Positions 47,321 to 56,934 of a DNA stretch of 64,000 nt are shown piece after piece (the stretch's first letter is position 1; every line of letters starts with the position of its first letter). The position numbers and the translations under genes were made by a program. Origin of the DNA: Macrotrachela quadricornifera (taxonomy: Eukaryota > Rotifera > Eurotatoria > Philodinida > Philodinidae); contig JAJEKB010020179.1 of assembly GCA_022393335.1 (NCBI GenBank), forward strand, positions 76,851 to 140,850. Direction: 5' to 3'. The notes under the pieces are model-generated. The model ran no database searches. It was not told the origin of the DNA and saw only the letters and a list, made by a program, of their open reading frames with translations.

Positions 47321-48034
47321 ATGTTTTTTTGACCTTTTGCGGACATACAAGCAAGCAAGCAATCGATCAATCAATCAGACAATTTATGTTTACTGGGCTC
47401 TTCTCTACGAGAAAGAGAATAATAATCAGCGATGGTGTTCATCACCCACCACGATGAAATCATCATTTCGTGATAAAACACCTATTTTCGATGAAAAATA
47501 CCAAACCTCACCAATTCCTAACGTCAATTAATCAATGCTGATACCATAACAATCAGCAATGGTGTTCATCACACACCACGATGAAATCATCACTTCGTGA
47601 AAAAACACCTATTTTCGATGAAAAATACCAAACCTCACCAATTCCTAACATCAATTGATCAATGCTGATNNNNNNNNNNAAATACCAAACCTCACCAATT
47701 CCTAACATCAATTGATCAATGCTGATACCATAAAAATTAGCAGTAGTGTTCATCACCCACCACGATGAAATCATCATTTCATGAAAAAACACCTATTTTC
47801 GATGAAAAATACCAAACCTCACCAATTCCTAACATCAATTGATCAATGCTGATACCACATGATCACCGAATAGACTTCAGATTCGAAGTCTCCGCATCGA
47901 ATTACCTCTAGACATGTCTTTTTCGAAAAATCGATTTTCGATGTTTTTTTGACCCTGCGGACATACAAGCAATCAATCAATCAAGCAGACAATTTATGTT
48001 TGCAAGACTCTTCTCTACGAGAAAGAGAATAAAA
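47321..48034. repeat. 127-bp minisatellite with an assembly gap, flanked by direct repeats
   Basis: Units starting ATCAGCRATGGTGTTCATCA lie at 47425, 47552 and 47736, with a partial one at 47680-47735. Ten Ns at 47670-47679 mark an assembly gap, so the true copy number is unknown. The array is bordered by ~90-110-bp direct repeats (47321-47424, 47945-48034), both containing CGGACATACAAGC and CTCTTCTCTACGAG. ORFs through the array are artefacts. Confidence 0.85.
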
Positions 48035-48367
48035 ATACATAGAACTAAAAAAAAACTATTAAAGTAAGTAAATCATCCTGTGTAATATCGATTAGATAAA
48101 TTTTGCACTAAAATTTCTACAATATCTCTCACACTTATGAAGAATATTATTTCGAAATATTATCAATAAAATCTTAATATCATATGCACTGTAATGCATA
48201 TATCTTGTATAAAACGATAATTCTAATTTTGTCTCTCTATTATGAATAGTACATCATATTAAAGTTTTGTACTATTGAAAGACAAATGTTCATGATTAAA
48301 TTCATAATCTATTCAATTTCGTGTAAATATAATCAATATTTATAAATTAGTTTACTTACATTTAAGA

Positions 48368-48704
48368 CAGAGCAAGTACATGTACTTGTACGTGAATGAC
48401 TGTACTTGGGCCCGTACTTGTGCTTGTCCTACCTCTGACTCAGGGTCCAATTAGATTCCAAGGAAGCTTATCTTCACTATTATGCATTTGGTGAATAGGG
48501 TTCTATGACTGTTTTGATAGAGGATGTTGAGACGAACAAAAGTCCCCGTAGACAACAATATTGTTTCTGTGGTGCATAAGCAAGAAAAATGACCCTGAAA
48601 TCTCATTGGTTTAGAATGGTCGCATCAGACTTGGACAGAAACAAGTGGAGCGGATAGATTTATGTCAAGTACAAGTACTTGTACTTGTACTTGTCCTACC
48701 TCTG
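48368..48704. mobile_element. 337-bp hAT-type MITE with 8-bp target duplication
   Basis: The right end is GTACTTGTCCTACCTCTG, whose inverse CAGAGGTAGGACAAGTAC is a classic hAT-style terminus. The left end is CAGAGCAAGTAC, the same with an internal 6-bp gap. Flanks are ATTTAAGA (48360-48367) and CTTTAAGA (48705-48712), an 8-bp duplication with one mismatch. Both subterminal regions carry TACTTG repeats. No coding capacity. Confidence 0.75.
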
Positions 48705-48822
48705 CTTTAAGACTAATTAGACAATTTCGTTCTCTCCATTTCTCTTCATTTATTTGAAATGAATGACAAACATTCAATAATTAATTAATGAAACCAATTA
48801 GACGATTCTATGACCATATATC

Positions 48823-48932
48823 TATATAAATACAGCTCTTTTTCATATCCTCATCATTCAGGATCCTATTCAACCATCAATAACAATCAAGTCAAGTCCA
48901 TTCAACACAATACAATACAATTCAAGGTAAGT
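48823..48932 (+). promoter_or_regulatory. TATA-type promoter and candidate non-coding first exon
   Basis: TATATAAAT at 48823-48831 is followed about 25-30 nt later by TCATCATTCA, a plausible start site, then an ATG-free stretch ending CAAG/GTAAGT at 48926/48927. A short leader exon with a consensus 5' splice site is inferred. The next candidate exon is 49471-49525. Confidence 0.45.
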
Positions 48933-49470
48933 TTGTTCTCTTTGGTTTTTCCGATTTTGTGAAATACGGTCTGAAAGAGTGTTTAGGGTTAGAAATTTGT
49001 ACTCCCCCTCCAGACCGTGACTGACACACTTGATGACCTTTGCCACACACCTTGAGCAATGGGCAAAATTAGCGTCACCATTAGGACAGCGGCCGACACT
49101 GCAATAACTCTTACTATTCTAGTATAGACTGGAATCTATGAAGAACTAAAACCCATCATAGACACTTATTTGGACAAATTTTGTATATCTGGTTTACAAT
49201 GTACGCAGTTTCATCATGTTTCACATTTTTAATCCCGCAAGCATTGCCCTGAAAGCTTTTTTTTCTTTTTAGATTTATTTCCGAAATATATATTCAACGA
49301 CGATGTATATGTTAGATTTATGATCCAAGATGTTTATTATCTTAATAATATAGAGAAACGCTCGTAATGAGCGAAATGCAAACATATCCGTGAAGATTTG
49401 TTATACATGTACGTATGTACATGCACTGCCTTACCGGTCGGCAGTGTCCATTGTGTTTCAATTATTACAG

Positions 49471-49525
49471 AGAATTTTTCTGTACGCGCCTGCGAGAAAG
49501 AGTATCAAAGAAAGAGGCAATTCAG
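49471..49525 (+). other. Candidate internal exon, plus strand
   Basis: A pyrimidine-rich acceptor (TTTCAATTATTACAG) precedes 55 nt that end ATTCAG/GTAAGT. It contains no ATG. With the leader at ~48860-48926 it would make a plus-strand spliced transcript that heads into the 3' end of the minus-strand ART/TPR gene (49567-52719). No plus-strand coding sequence is evident downstream. Confidence 0.35.
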
Positions 49526-49566
49526 GTAAGTGGAAACGATTTTCCTTTTATTCATCAAATAAAACG

Positions 49567-52500
49567 TCACAATTTCTTTCGTACAAATTCTATGCTCTCT
49601 CGCACACTCTTAAGATCGGGATGATTTGAAGGTAATGAACGTTGTCGAATGTTAAGAGCACGTTCATACAATGAGAGTGCTTTCGAGTAATTGCCCATAC
49701 TTCTGTACACCCAAGCGATGTTGTTGTAAGAAGTAGCGAAATCAAGATGATTTGCAGGAATGGTTTTTTGACGAATTTCAAGTGATTTTTCGTAAAATGA
49801 AAGTGCTTTAGAATACTCTCCCATGTTGTCATACACCAAACCGATATTGTTGTAGGAAGTAGCCAATGAAGGATGATTTTCAGGAAGAGTTTTTTGATAG
49901 ATTTCAAGTGCTTTTTCGTGGAATGAAAGTGCTTTAGAATACTCTCCCATGTTGTCATACACCACACCGATGCTGTTATAGGAAGTAGCCAAATCAGGAT
50001 GATTTGCAGGAAGAGTTTTTTCACGAATTTCAAGTGCTTTTTCGTAAAACGAAAGTGCTTTAGAATACTCTTCCATGTTTTTATACACCAAACCGATGTT
50101 GTTGTAGGAAGTAGCCACTGAAGGATGATTTGCAGAAAGAGTTTTTCGATCGATTTCAAGTACTTTTTCGTAAAACGAAAGTGCTTTAGAATACTCTCCC
50201 ATATTGTCATACACCTGACCGATGTTGTTGTAGGAAGTAGCCAAATCAGGATGATTCGCAGAAAGAGTTCTTTGACGAATTTCAAGTGCTTTTTCGTGAA
50301 ATGAAAGTGCTTTAGAATACTCTCCCATCTTGTCACACACCAAACCGATGTTGTTGTAGGAAGTAGCCAATGAAGGATGATTTTCAGGAAGTGTTTTTTC
50401 ACGAATTTCAAGTGCTTTTTCGTAAAACGAAAGTGCTTTAGAATACTCTCCCATGTTGTCATACATCCCACCGATGTTGTTGTAGGAAGAAGCCACTGAA
50501 GGATGATTTGCAGGAAGAGTTTTTTGATAGATTTCAAGTGCTTTTTCGAGAAACGAAAGTGCTTTAGAATACTCTCCCATGTTGTAATACACCGCACCGA
50601 TGTTGTTGTAGGCAGTAGCCAAATCAGGATGATTTGCAGGAAGAGTTTTTTGACGAATTTCAAGTGCTTTTTCGTGAAATGAAAGTGCTTTAGAATACTC
50701 TCCCATCTTGTTACACACCAAACCGATGTTGCTGTAGGAAGTAGCCAATGAAGGATGATTTGCAGGAAGAGTTTTTTGATAGATTTCAAGTGCTTTTTCG
50801 TAAAACGAAAGTGCTTTAGAATACTCTCCCATCTTGTCACACACCAAACCGATGTTGCTGTAGGAAGTAGCCAATGAAGGATGATTTGCAGGAAGAGTTT
50901 TTTGATAGATTTCAAGTGCTTTTTCGTAAAACGAAAGTGCTTTAGAATACTCTCCCATGTTATAATACACCGCACCGATGCTGTTGTAGGATTGAGCCAA
51001 TGAAGGATGATTTGCAGAAAGAGTTTTTTTTAAAATTTCAAGTGCCTTTTCGGAAAACGAAAGTGCTTTAGAATACTCTCCCATGTTTTTATACACCAAA
51101 CCGATGTTGTTGTAGGAAGTAGCCAAATGAGGATGATTTGCAGGAAGAGTTTTTTCACGAATTTCAAGCCCTCTTTCATAGTACCAGATGGCCTTCTCAT
51201 AATCACCTTGATCATTTTTAACATATCCAAGACAAATATAATAAAGTGCTTTATCACTCTCATCGGATGTCTGTTCAAGTAATAATGTGTACAGTTCTTC
51301 AGCTCTATCCGACTTTTTCAAGTCAAGCAACAATTTACCTATTCGTTCCCATCCTGTCCCACTAGCACTTTCCTGTATATACTTCGTAAGTGTTCGAAGT
51401 TGTTGATCATCATCAGATGTTAGTGTAAGTTCCACTTGATAAAGTGGCTTATTTGTGTCGTATTGTTTATATTTATCAATACGGAAGACGGTGTTCATAG
51501 AGAAGAGAATTTCTTCTTCCGTCGTGTAATAACTGAATTCTTTGATGGTAGCGAAAGGAGTGGAAGAAACAGAAGGATCAACAGAAATTTGAAAGAGAAT
51601 GCCAACCGTATCAGTTTTTGTTAAGGCACCATTGGCGAATCCGAGAGAAACTTCTCGATTTGTGCTAGTGGATAGAAAGTTGTTGAAGGACATCAGTCCA
51701 CCTTTTGTTTTACAAAGTTTGTCAAAATCCTCGGTTGATAGACCTTGTCCACGATAAATTATTAAGGGTTTACCTTTGTAACCACTAAACTGTTGTCGAT
51801 GTAAATGTTGGATTTGTTGATGAAGATCACGTATGAAAAATCCCATGTTAATAATGGTATCAACTTCGAATGTTCGAAGTGCTCGATTGAGCATTTGATA
51901 CGTAAAACACTCACGTGTATACCACCAGACTGCGAATTTTGGATGATATGTATGTTTGAATTCATCAATAATATTTAATTGAGCTACATTATCATCGTAA
52001 AATTTACGACAATAGTTTACTAGATATTTTATGGATTCTTGATCATGTTCCATTTGTAGGAAAATATCCTTGAATAATTGAGTGTACATAAAATCGGGCT
52101 CCAGTTGATTTAAATCTTGACTGGAAGTCCCTTCATTCACTGTGATAAAACTGACAGGAATGGAATCTTGGTCACATTGTTTCACAGCCATTTGTAATGC
52201 TTCACAAATGGGTGTAATAGATGTATGTACACCCTTAATTTTCTTCCATTGTTTTACCCATTGCTCGTGATGGGATTCGTTACCACAAAAAATGTAAATG
52301 GAATCTAATTTTGACATACTATGAATATGAGGAACTAAATTTTGACCCAATGTTCCTGATGTAATAACGAATGCCTTCTCATTATCAATATCATTGAGCA
52401 GTTGAATGCATTGTTCGGGTTTAGTAAAGATATTGATGTCGTTCACAACAGTTCTTAATTGTGCCAATGCATGTTGAGAATCCTTGTTTGATTCGTGGAT

Positions 52501-52719
52501 ATTGGCATCGATCCAGATTAATAAATAATTTTGAGGAATCCGCCGCCGACGATTGATAGTACGGTCAGCTGTTGTTGCAGTTAAACCAGATGTTTTTGGT
52601 GTTGCCGTTAAACAAGATGTTTTTGGTGTTGCAGTTAAACCAGATGTTTTTGGTGTTGCAGTTAAACCAGATGTTTTCGGTGTTGCAGTAATATGTGCTT
52701 TTGATTTTTGGGAACCCAT
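49567..52719 (-). CDS. Arginine ADP-ribosyltransferase with C-terminal TPR array
   Basis: 1,050 residues, single exon. Residues 10-50 are four or five copies of T-A-T-P-K-T-S-G-L. Residues 64-195 form an alpha/beta domain (Y-L-L-I-W-I-D-A-N, later I-Y-I-F-C-G-N and H-E-Q-W) that I know as a companion of such enzymes but cannot name. Residues 230-415 are an R-S-E-class ART: I-Y-R-G-Q-G (Arg323), F-L-S-T-S-T (350-352), then T-E-E-E-I-L-F with the E-x-E pair at 401/403. All catalytic residues are present, so NAD-dependent arginine-directed mono-ADP-ribosylation is expected. Residues ~490-1035 hold thirteen 42-residue kinesin-light-chain-like TPRs (G-E-Y-S-K-A-L-S-F-Y-E-K-A-L-E-I) that should bind partners. 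No signal peptide; intracellular. The 126-bp units are nearly uniform, implying recent expansion or gene conversion. Confidence 0.85.
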   Translation of the reverse strand: MGSQKSKAHITATPKTSGLTATPKTSGLTATPKTSCLTATPKTSGLTATTADRTINRRRRIPQNYLLIWIDANIHESNKDSQHALAQLRTVVNDINIFTKPEQCIQLLNDIDNEKAFVITSGTLGQNLVPHIHSMSKLDSIYIFCGNESHHEQWVKQWKKIKGVHTSITPICEALQMAVKQCDQDSIPVSFITVNEGTSSQDLNQLEPDFMYTQLFKDIFLQMEHDQESIKYLVNYCRKFYDDNVAQLNIIDEFKHTYHPKFAVWWYTRECFTYQMLNRALRTFEVDTIINMGFFIRDLHQQIQHLHRQQFSGYKGKPLIIYRGQGLSTEDFDKLCKTKGGLMSFNNFLSTSTNREVSLGFANGALTKTDTVGILFQISVDPSVSSTPFATIKEFSYYTTEEEILFSMNTVFRIDKYKQYDTNKPLYQVELTLTSDDDQQLRTLTKYIQESASGTGWERIGKLLLDLKKSDRAEELYTLLLEQTSDESDKALYYICLGYVKNDQGDYEKAIWYYERGLEIREKTLPANHPHLATSYNNIGLVYKNMGEYSKALSFSEKALEILKKTLSANHPSLAQSYNSIGAVYYNMGEYSKALSFYEKALEIYQKTLPANHPSLATSYSNIGLVCDKMGEYSKALSFYEKALEIYQKTLPANHPSLATSYSNIGLVCNKMGEYSKALSFHEKALEIRQKTLPANHPDLATAYNNIGAVYYNMGEYSKALSFLEKALEIYQKTLPANHPSVASSYNNIGGMYDNMGEYSKALSFYEKALEIREKTLPENHPSLATSYNNIGLVCDKMGEYSKALSFHEKALEIRQRTLSANHPDLATSYNNIGQVYDNMGEYSKALSFYEKVLEIDRKTLSANHPSVATSYNNIGLVYKNMEEYSKALSFYEKALEIREKTLPANHPDLATSYNSIGVVYDNMGEYSKALSFHEKALEIYQKTLPENHPSLATSYNNIGLVYDNMGEYSKALSFYEKSLEIRQKTIPANHLDFATSYNNIAWVYRSMGNYSKALSLYERALNIRQRSLPSNHPDLKSVRESIEFVRKKL
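52565..52700 (-). repeat. 30-bp coding minisatellite at the N-terminus of the ART/TPR gene
   Basis: Units around GTTTTTGGTGTTGCAGTTAA recur about every 30 bp and encode the T-A-T-P-K-T-S-G-L repeats. The length is a multiple of three, so copy-number change would keep the frame. Confidence 0.8.
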
Positions 52720-52739
52720 AATTTATTGAACGATATGTT

Positions 52740-53005
52740 AATCACCTATGTAAAATTATGTGTACTTAATTATTGTTTAAATAAAGAGAGTTCACATTAT
52801 TTATGTATATAGACATACTGACGAGGGAATATATTTAGGCGTTTAAGTCGTTTAGACTACATCCTTTCGTGATAAGTAGACCTCAAAGAGATATGCAATA
52901 CCTAAAAAACTTATGTACATTTGGACATTTCCTTAAAAATTGTAGCCATCTGAGTAAAATTTCAGCCCGTAGCTCCGTATATATCAATAAATTAAAAGAT
53001 ATTAT
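52740..53005. other. Region upstream of the ART/TPR gene
   Basis: AT-rich, presumed promoter for the minus-strand gene. No distinct element recognised. Confidence 0.4.
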
Positions 53006-53010
53006 TTCAA

Positions 53011-53638
53011 GCTGACGAGGAAAACGCCAGAAGTGATTCACCACTTTTGAGGTCATATTTTGAGCATAGGTAAAGAACCTGAAAACTAGCATAGTCTTGA
53101 GAGGATTCAGACCCATGGGCCTGTGGAGCTGAGTTATAACCGTCTCACTAGAATTTTGCCGTAGAGTATTGGTTTATCTACAAAATCAAATCAATGAATT
53201 TCAACCCTCAATTTTGCCCATAAAGAAGTTTAAAGACTACTAAAAAATGCTGAAAGATTCAGATAAAATGAATACATCCTTCTTAAGATATTGACTTTTC
53301 AAAAACCGCCGGTTACTTGATAAGAATTAATAGAACCTCAATTTATTATAAAGCCAATAGATTAAGATAGATGCATTCATTTTGCTTAAAACTTTCAGCA
53401 TATTTTAGTGGCTTTTAGACTTCTTCATGGGCAAAATTGAGGGTTGAAATTCATTGAATTAACTTTGTAGGTAAACCACTATCCTACGGCAAAAATTCAG
53501 TAAAACGGTTATAACTCAGCCCTACAGGCGCACGGACCTGAATCTTCGTAGGACTACGCTAGTGTCGAGGTTCCGTACTTATGCTCAAAATATGAGCTCA
53601 AAAGCGGTGAATCACTTCTGGCGGTTTCCTCCTGAGTT
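53011..53638. mobile_element. 628-bp foldback with ~285-bp arms
   Basis: The left arm 53011-53297 and right arm 53353-53638 are inverse copies over nearly their whole length at about 75-80% identity by eye. Shared blocks include GCCAGAAGTGATTCACC, TCATATTTTGAGCATA, GAGTTATAACCGT and TTTCAACCCTCAATTTTGCC. The spacer is only ~55 bp. No coding frame. The ORF at 52883-53116 crosses the left arm and is an artefact. Confidence 0.85.
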
Positions 53639-53639
53639 T

Positions 53640-54440
53640 TAGCCCACAGATAAGTATATTTATGACTAGAATGTTCTGAAAACGTCTCTATCAATTTTGA
53701 ACCGGGATGCCATACTTATAGTTTTGTAGAGCCCACTGAGGCACATCGAATGGTATATAAGAACAGTCGTTTTCATTATACTTTGATGTTTTGAAGGTCC
53801 TAACAATGATACCCATAGATATGCTGATCATTAGTATGTCTTAAGACAAGTAACGCTAGTCAGTGTGACTCGCTTAACCCCCGACTGAATTTCACTTATC
53901 GTTATCTCTTACCGTTCGCTGGACTCTGCTCTGTTAACTATGCTCGATACATGTACACATGCACGGATTGCTAGTGACGACTATTCCATAAGATCCAGTC
54001 TTTAAACTATTTGTTAAGACTTTCATATGGCAACATGAAGCATAGGTCACAGTCAATTATCGTTATCCCTGCTTCACTCCACTCTTAACTTCTCGATTTT
54101 CTATATGATGTCAGCATAGGCCAGTGTAATGCCTCATTTTTTTGCTCATAAAATCGTTTAAAGATAATATAAAAACCAAAGCAAATTTAACAAAATAGAG
54201 GCTAGTCATTCGTCGGCGCCCCTACGGGACACCACTCACGGCTAGTCGCTCCCATGCTGAATTAGGCCTGGATAGGGTCAAACTTGGACAGATGTTAAGC
54301 TTGGGTAGTATTAAGCATGTTACAAAAATTCAATGAAAAGTTTTGGTTTTTTTAATTATCTTGTCGGCATGGACAGTTTCAAGCGAGTGTACTAACCATT
54401 TTCTGAAGATGGCATCAAATAGTGTAAATGTTGCTGTTTA
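53640..54440. other. Intergenic; possible dispersed repeat
   Basis: No gene seen. AAGTAACGCTAGTC near 53850 resembles AAGTAACGCTCGTC at 46910 and GTAACACTCGTC at 61277, each followed by GACTCG within 15 bp; this hints at a dispersed family I cannot delimit. Confidence 0.35.
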
Positions 54441-54444
54441 AAGT

Positions 54445-54590
54445 AAGATGTCACTGAGATGTGTGGTATCTTTTAATTATGTGATTAGCTCTTTGCATGA
54501 AGAGCATACCATAAACTGGTTTTGGGTTTGTTCTTCGTGCAAAGAGTCTAGTATGCGATCCACAGATGCTACGGATCTCAGTGATGTTTC
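54445..54590. repeat. 146-bp imperfect hairpin
   Basis: GTCACTGAGAT (54450-54460) is inverted at 54575-54585, and CTCTTTGCATGAAGAGCA (54489-54506) is inverted at ~54529-54548. Because of the symmetry the two strands each have a ~65-codon ORF with similar products (S-L-H-E-E and V-C-S-S-C-K-E). These are artefacts of the palindrome. Confidence 0.75.
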
Positions 54591-54679
54591 ATTCCAAAGA
54601 AAAGTATTTGCACTAGCGCATGCAATTGTAAAAAAACTCGATTTGTTCGCTACTCCTAAGTAGTTGATCAATTTTACCG

Positions 54680-55375
54680 AAGTTAAAAAAATTTTGACTG
54701 CATACTTAAAGAAGACATCTTATCGAAAAATATTCACGACAAAAAGTATTCGATATTTTTTTCTTCACAATCATAGAGAAATCTCTTATACACTGATAAG
54801 CCATATAATGTAACAAGCCCGTCATAAAAGCATTCTCTATGCTTCTCATGTTGTAATTTAGATATTTTTATGAGTTTATCGATATCAACTCGCATTTTTT
54901 ATGAGTTTTTCGCTCAGAAGCGAAACACATTTTATGTCTTTGATTACTCATATCTTTCAAACTGAATTTAAAAAAATCTTTTGCTCTCAGTTTCAGACTT
55001 CTAAATCGATATGATGCGAAAATATGACACAAAGCGTTTCATCGAAGAAGCAGCTTAATAGACTCACTTTTACATTTTCGTCTAGACGCAGCTTTCTTCG
55101 TTAACTGCTTATCTACACCGATTAGATTACCTTTGTATCCATGTCAATATTTTTTGAATATAAACGTGCCCAGATGGAATTCACAATTGAACTGTGTTTG
55201 AACGCGACTTTGAAAAAACTTTTGAATCGCGTCTAAACGCATTCAAAGAATGCCTTAAATCGAGTCTAGATGCATTTCCGCAAATACAATATATTGAGAG
55301 ACGTACCTTTGGAACACGTTTTAGCGAGTGTGTCAATTAGAAGCACGTACTGGAGGACACATAGCTTCTTTTAAT
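54680..55375. other. Intergenic, nothing recognised
   Basis: AT-rich with several AAACGCATTC/TCTAGACGC-like words near 55080-55270, no gene. Confidence 0.4.
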
Positions 55376-55381
55376 CATTAA

Positions 55382-56002
55382 CACATTCACCACGATTCAA
55401 TTTTCTTCGAAAATAGCTTTCATAAATGCATTTTCGTATACATTCACTTTTTGATAAACGTATTTATTGGTCTTTTTAGTATATGCCATAACTTCTTTTG
55501 CTTTTTCTTTTTACAATATTACATAGGCAATCTCTTTTCACGCCAAACAAAGTAAATACTCAAATCTGTTTTTTTCCCTTATATACTGCGCAATAGAAAC
55601 GAGATAAACGAAATGCAGTTTTGATTCTGTTTCTTTTGCATACTTTTTACAGCGTTATCTTTGACTCTTCTCTCTCTCGATTATAAAAACAAATGAAACT
55701 TCATGATGAATTATATTATACTGTGTATCACCTTTATCAACAATCACAAGAAGCAAGTGCGACAGCAGCGAACAGAGTGAAAACCTTCTGTTCTGATTGT
55801 GATAAACATTTTTGTCTTGATTGTTTCAATGAAAAGTATTATATAGTGTAATAAAGGATTCGAATACTGAACAAGACTGAGTGAATGAGGAAATATATGA
55901 TATCCACTACATAGGAAAAAAGAAGAAAAAGAAACTGTTTTTTGTCATTTTTCTTATAAAATATGCCGTGAACCACCGGTGGTTCACATCGTAGTGAATG
56001 TG
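55382..56002 (+). mobile_element. 621-bp piggyBac-derived non-autonomous element
   Basis: It is flanked by TTAA (55378-55381, 56003-56006). The left end CACATTCACCACGAT and the inverted right end CACATTCACTACGAT match 14 of 15. Near its 3' end (55740-55850) a plus-strand frame still encodes the C-terminal Cys-rich finger of piggyBac transposases (T-F-C-S-D-C-D-K-H-F-C-L-D-C-F), matching the end of the transposase at 58.8 kb. It is an internal-deletion derivative of a related but distinct piggyBac family. Confidence 0.85.
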
Positions 56003-56009
56003 TTAAATA

Positions 56010-56925
56010 TCGTTCTAACAAATGAAGCGACAGGGATGAGTGCCAACGTGTATTAAATGAAAATTTAAATGAATATCAATACGTTTATTTGTATAAATGT
56101 TTTCAAATTGTAATCGTTTTCTGAGTGCATTCAAGAAGAACAATAGTGAGTGAGTTTACTTCCGTTTCCACCATGCTTCAATACAAAAATGTGTTAGAAC
56201 GCCAGTATTTGCAACAAAAACACATCTATCTGCATTTAAAGTGCGTTTGGTGATTATATGAGTGGCATAGCATTAAAAAATTACTCCCTCTATTTTTAAT
56301 CTGTCAGCAAGGGTCTTATCAAAAATCTTGAGGCTACCCTAGATTCAGAACGTTCCACCGCCTATGATTCAATGTCACATTTATTAACGTTTCACTAACT
56401 CAAAAGGATTACACGATCTACAACGGAAGAACTCTCTATAGGAAATTCAAAGAAAACAAGTAAAGGCCCATAGATCTATAAATAAGTGGACAATGACTAA
56501 GTTTATGAGACATCACTACGAGATCTTAATTATTTTTTTTTTGCAAATAACAAGTATTGAGATGCATGAGTTCCTCAAAATCTGATTCAAAGAGGAATAA
56601 AATCACAAAATTGATCGCCTTAAAGCTCAGATTCTCAAAACCAGATTGGATGAAAGCTAGATTTTGGAAACCATTTCATTGACTGAAATTTCGAACAGAT
56701 AGAGTCTAACTGATCAAAAGTTTTATATAGTGATCTTTAAGCCGATGTTCTTTGGCCCGGTAACAAGCAAGCTTACTATACTTTGTTCAATCCTCCCTCG
56801 CTCGACGATATATTCCAGTCTTCATTTCTACACTTCTGTTACTACTCACTTAAAAAGGCATCAGATTTTAAAAGTGGAAGACAAAAATAGTTTTCTTCAT
56901 AATTATAACAATAGAGATCCGATCC
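56010..56925. other. Intergenic, nothing recognised
   Basis: AT-rich. The 730-bp stretch before the piggyBac element contains a 100-codon ORF (56730-57032) that crosses the transposon end and is not a gene. Confidence 0.45.
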
Positions 56926-56934
56926 TATGTTTAA

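Noticed and set aside
47321..48034. CRISPR array
   Set aside because: The repeats are 127-bp direct tandem units without unique spacers, in a eukaryote-like context.
48926..49130. Cys-rich minus-strand reading near 49000-49120
   Set aside because: A short G+C-richer stretch gives several Cys codons, but it is interrupted by stops and shows no family pattern.
49590..50975. A 461-codon minus-strand ORF overlapping the ART/TPR gene in another frame
   Set aside because: The TPR units are 126 bp, a multiple of three, so any frame that is open in one unit stays open in all. The product is a meaningless repeat of the TPR codons read out of frame.
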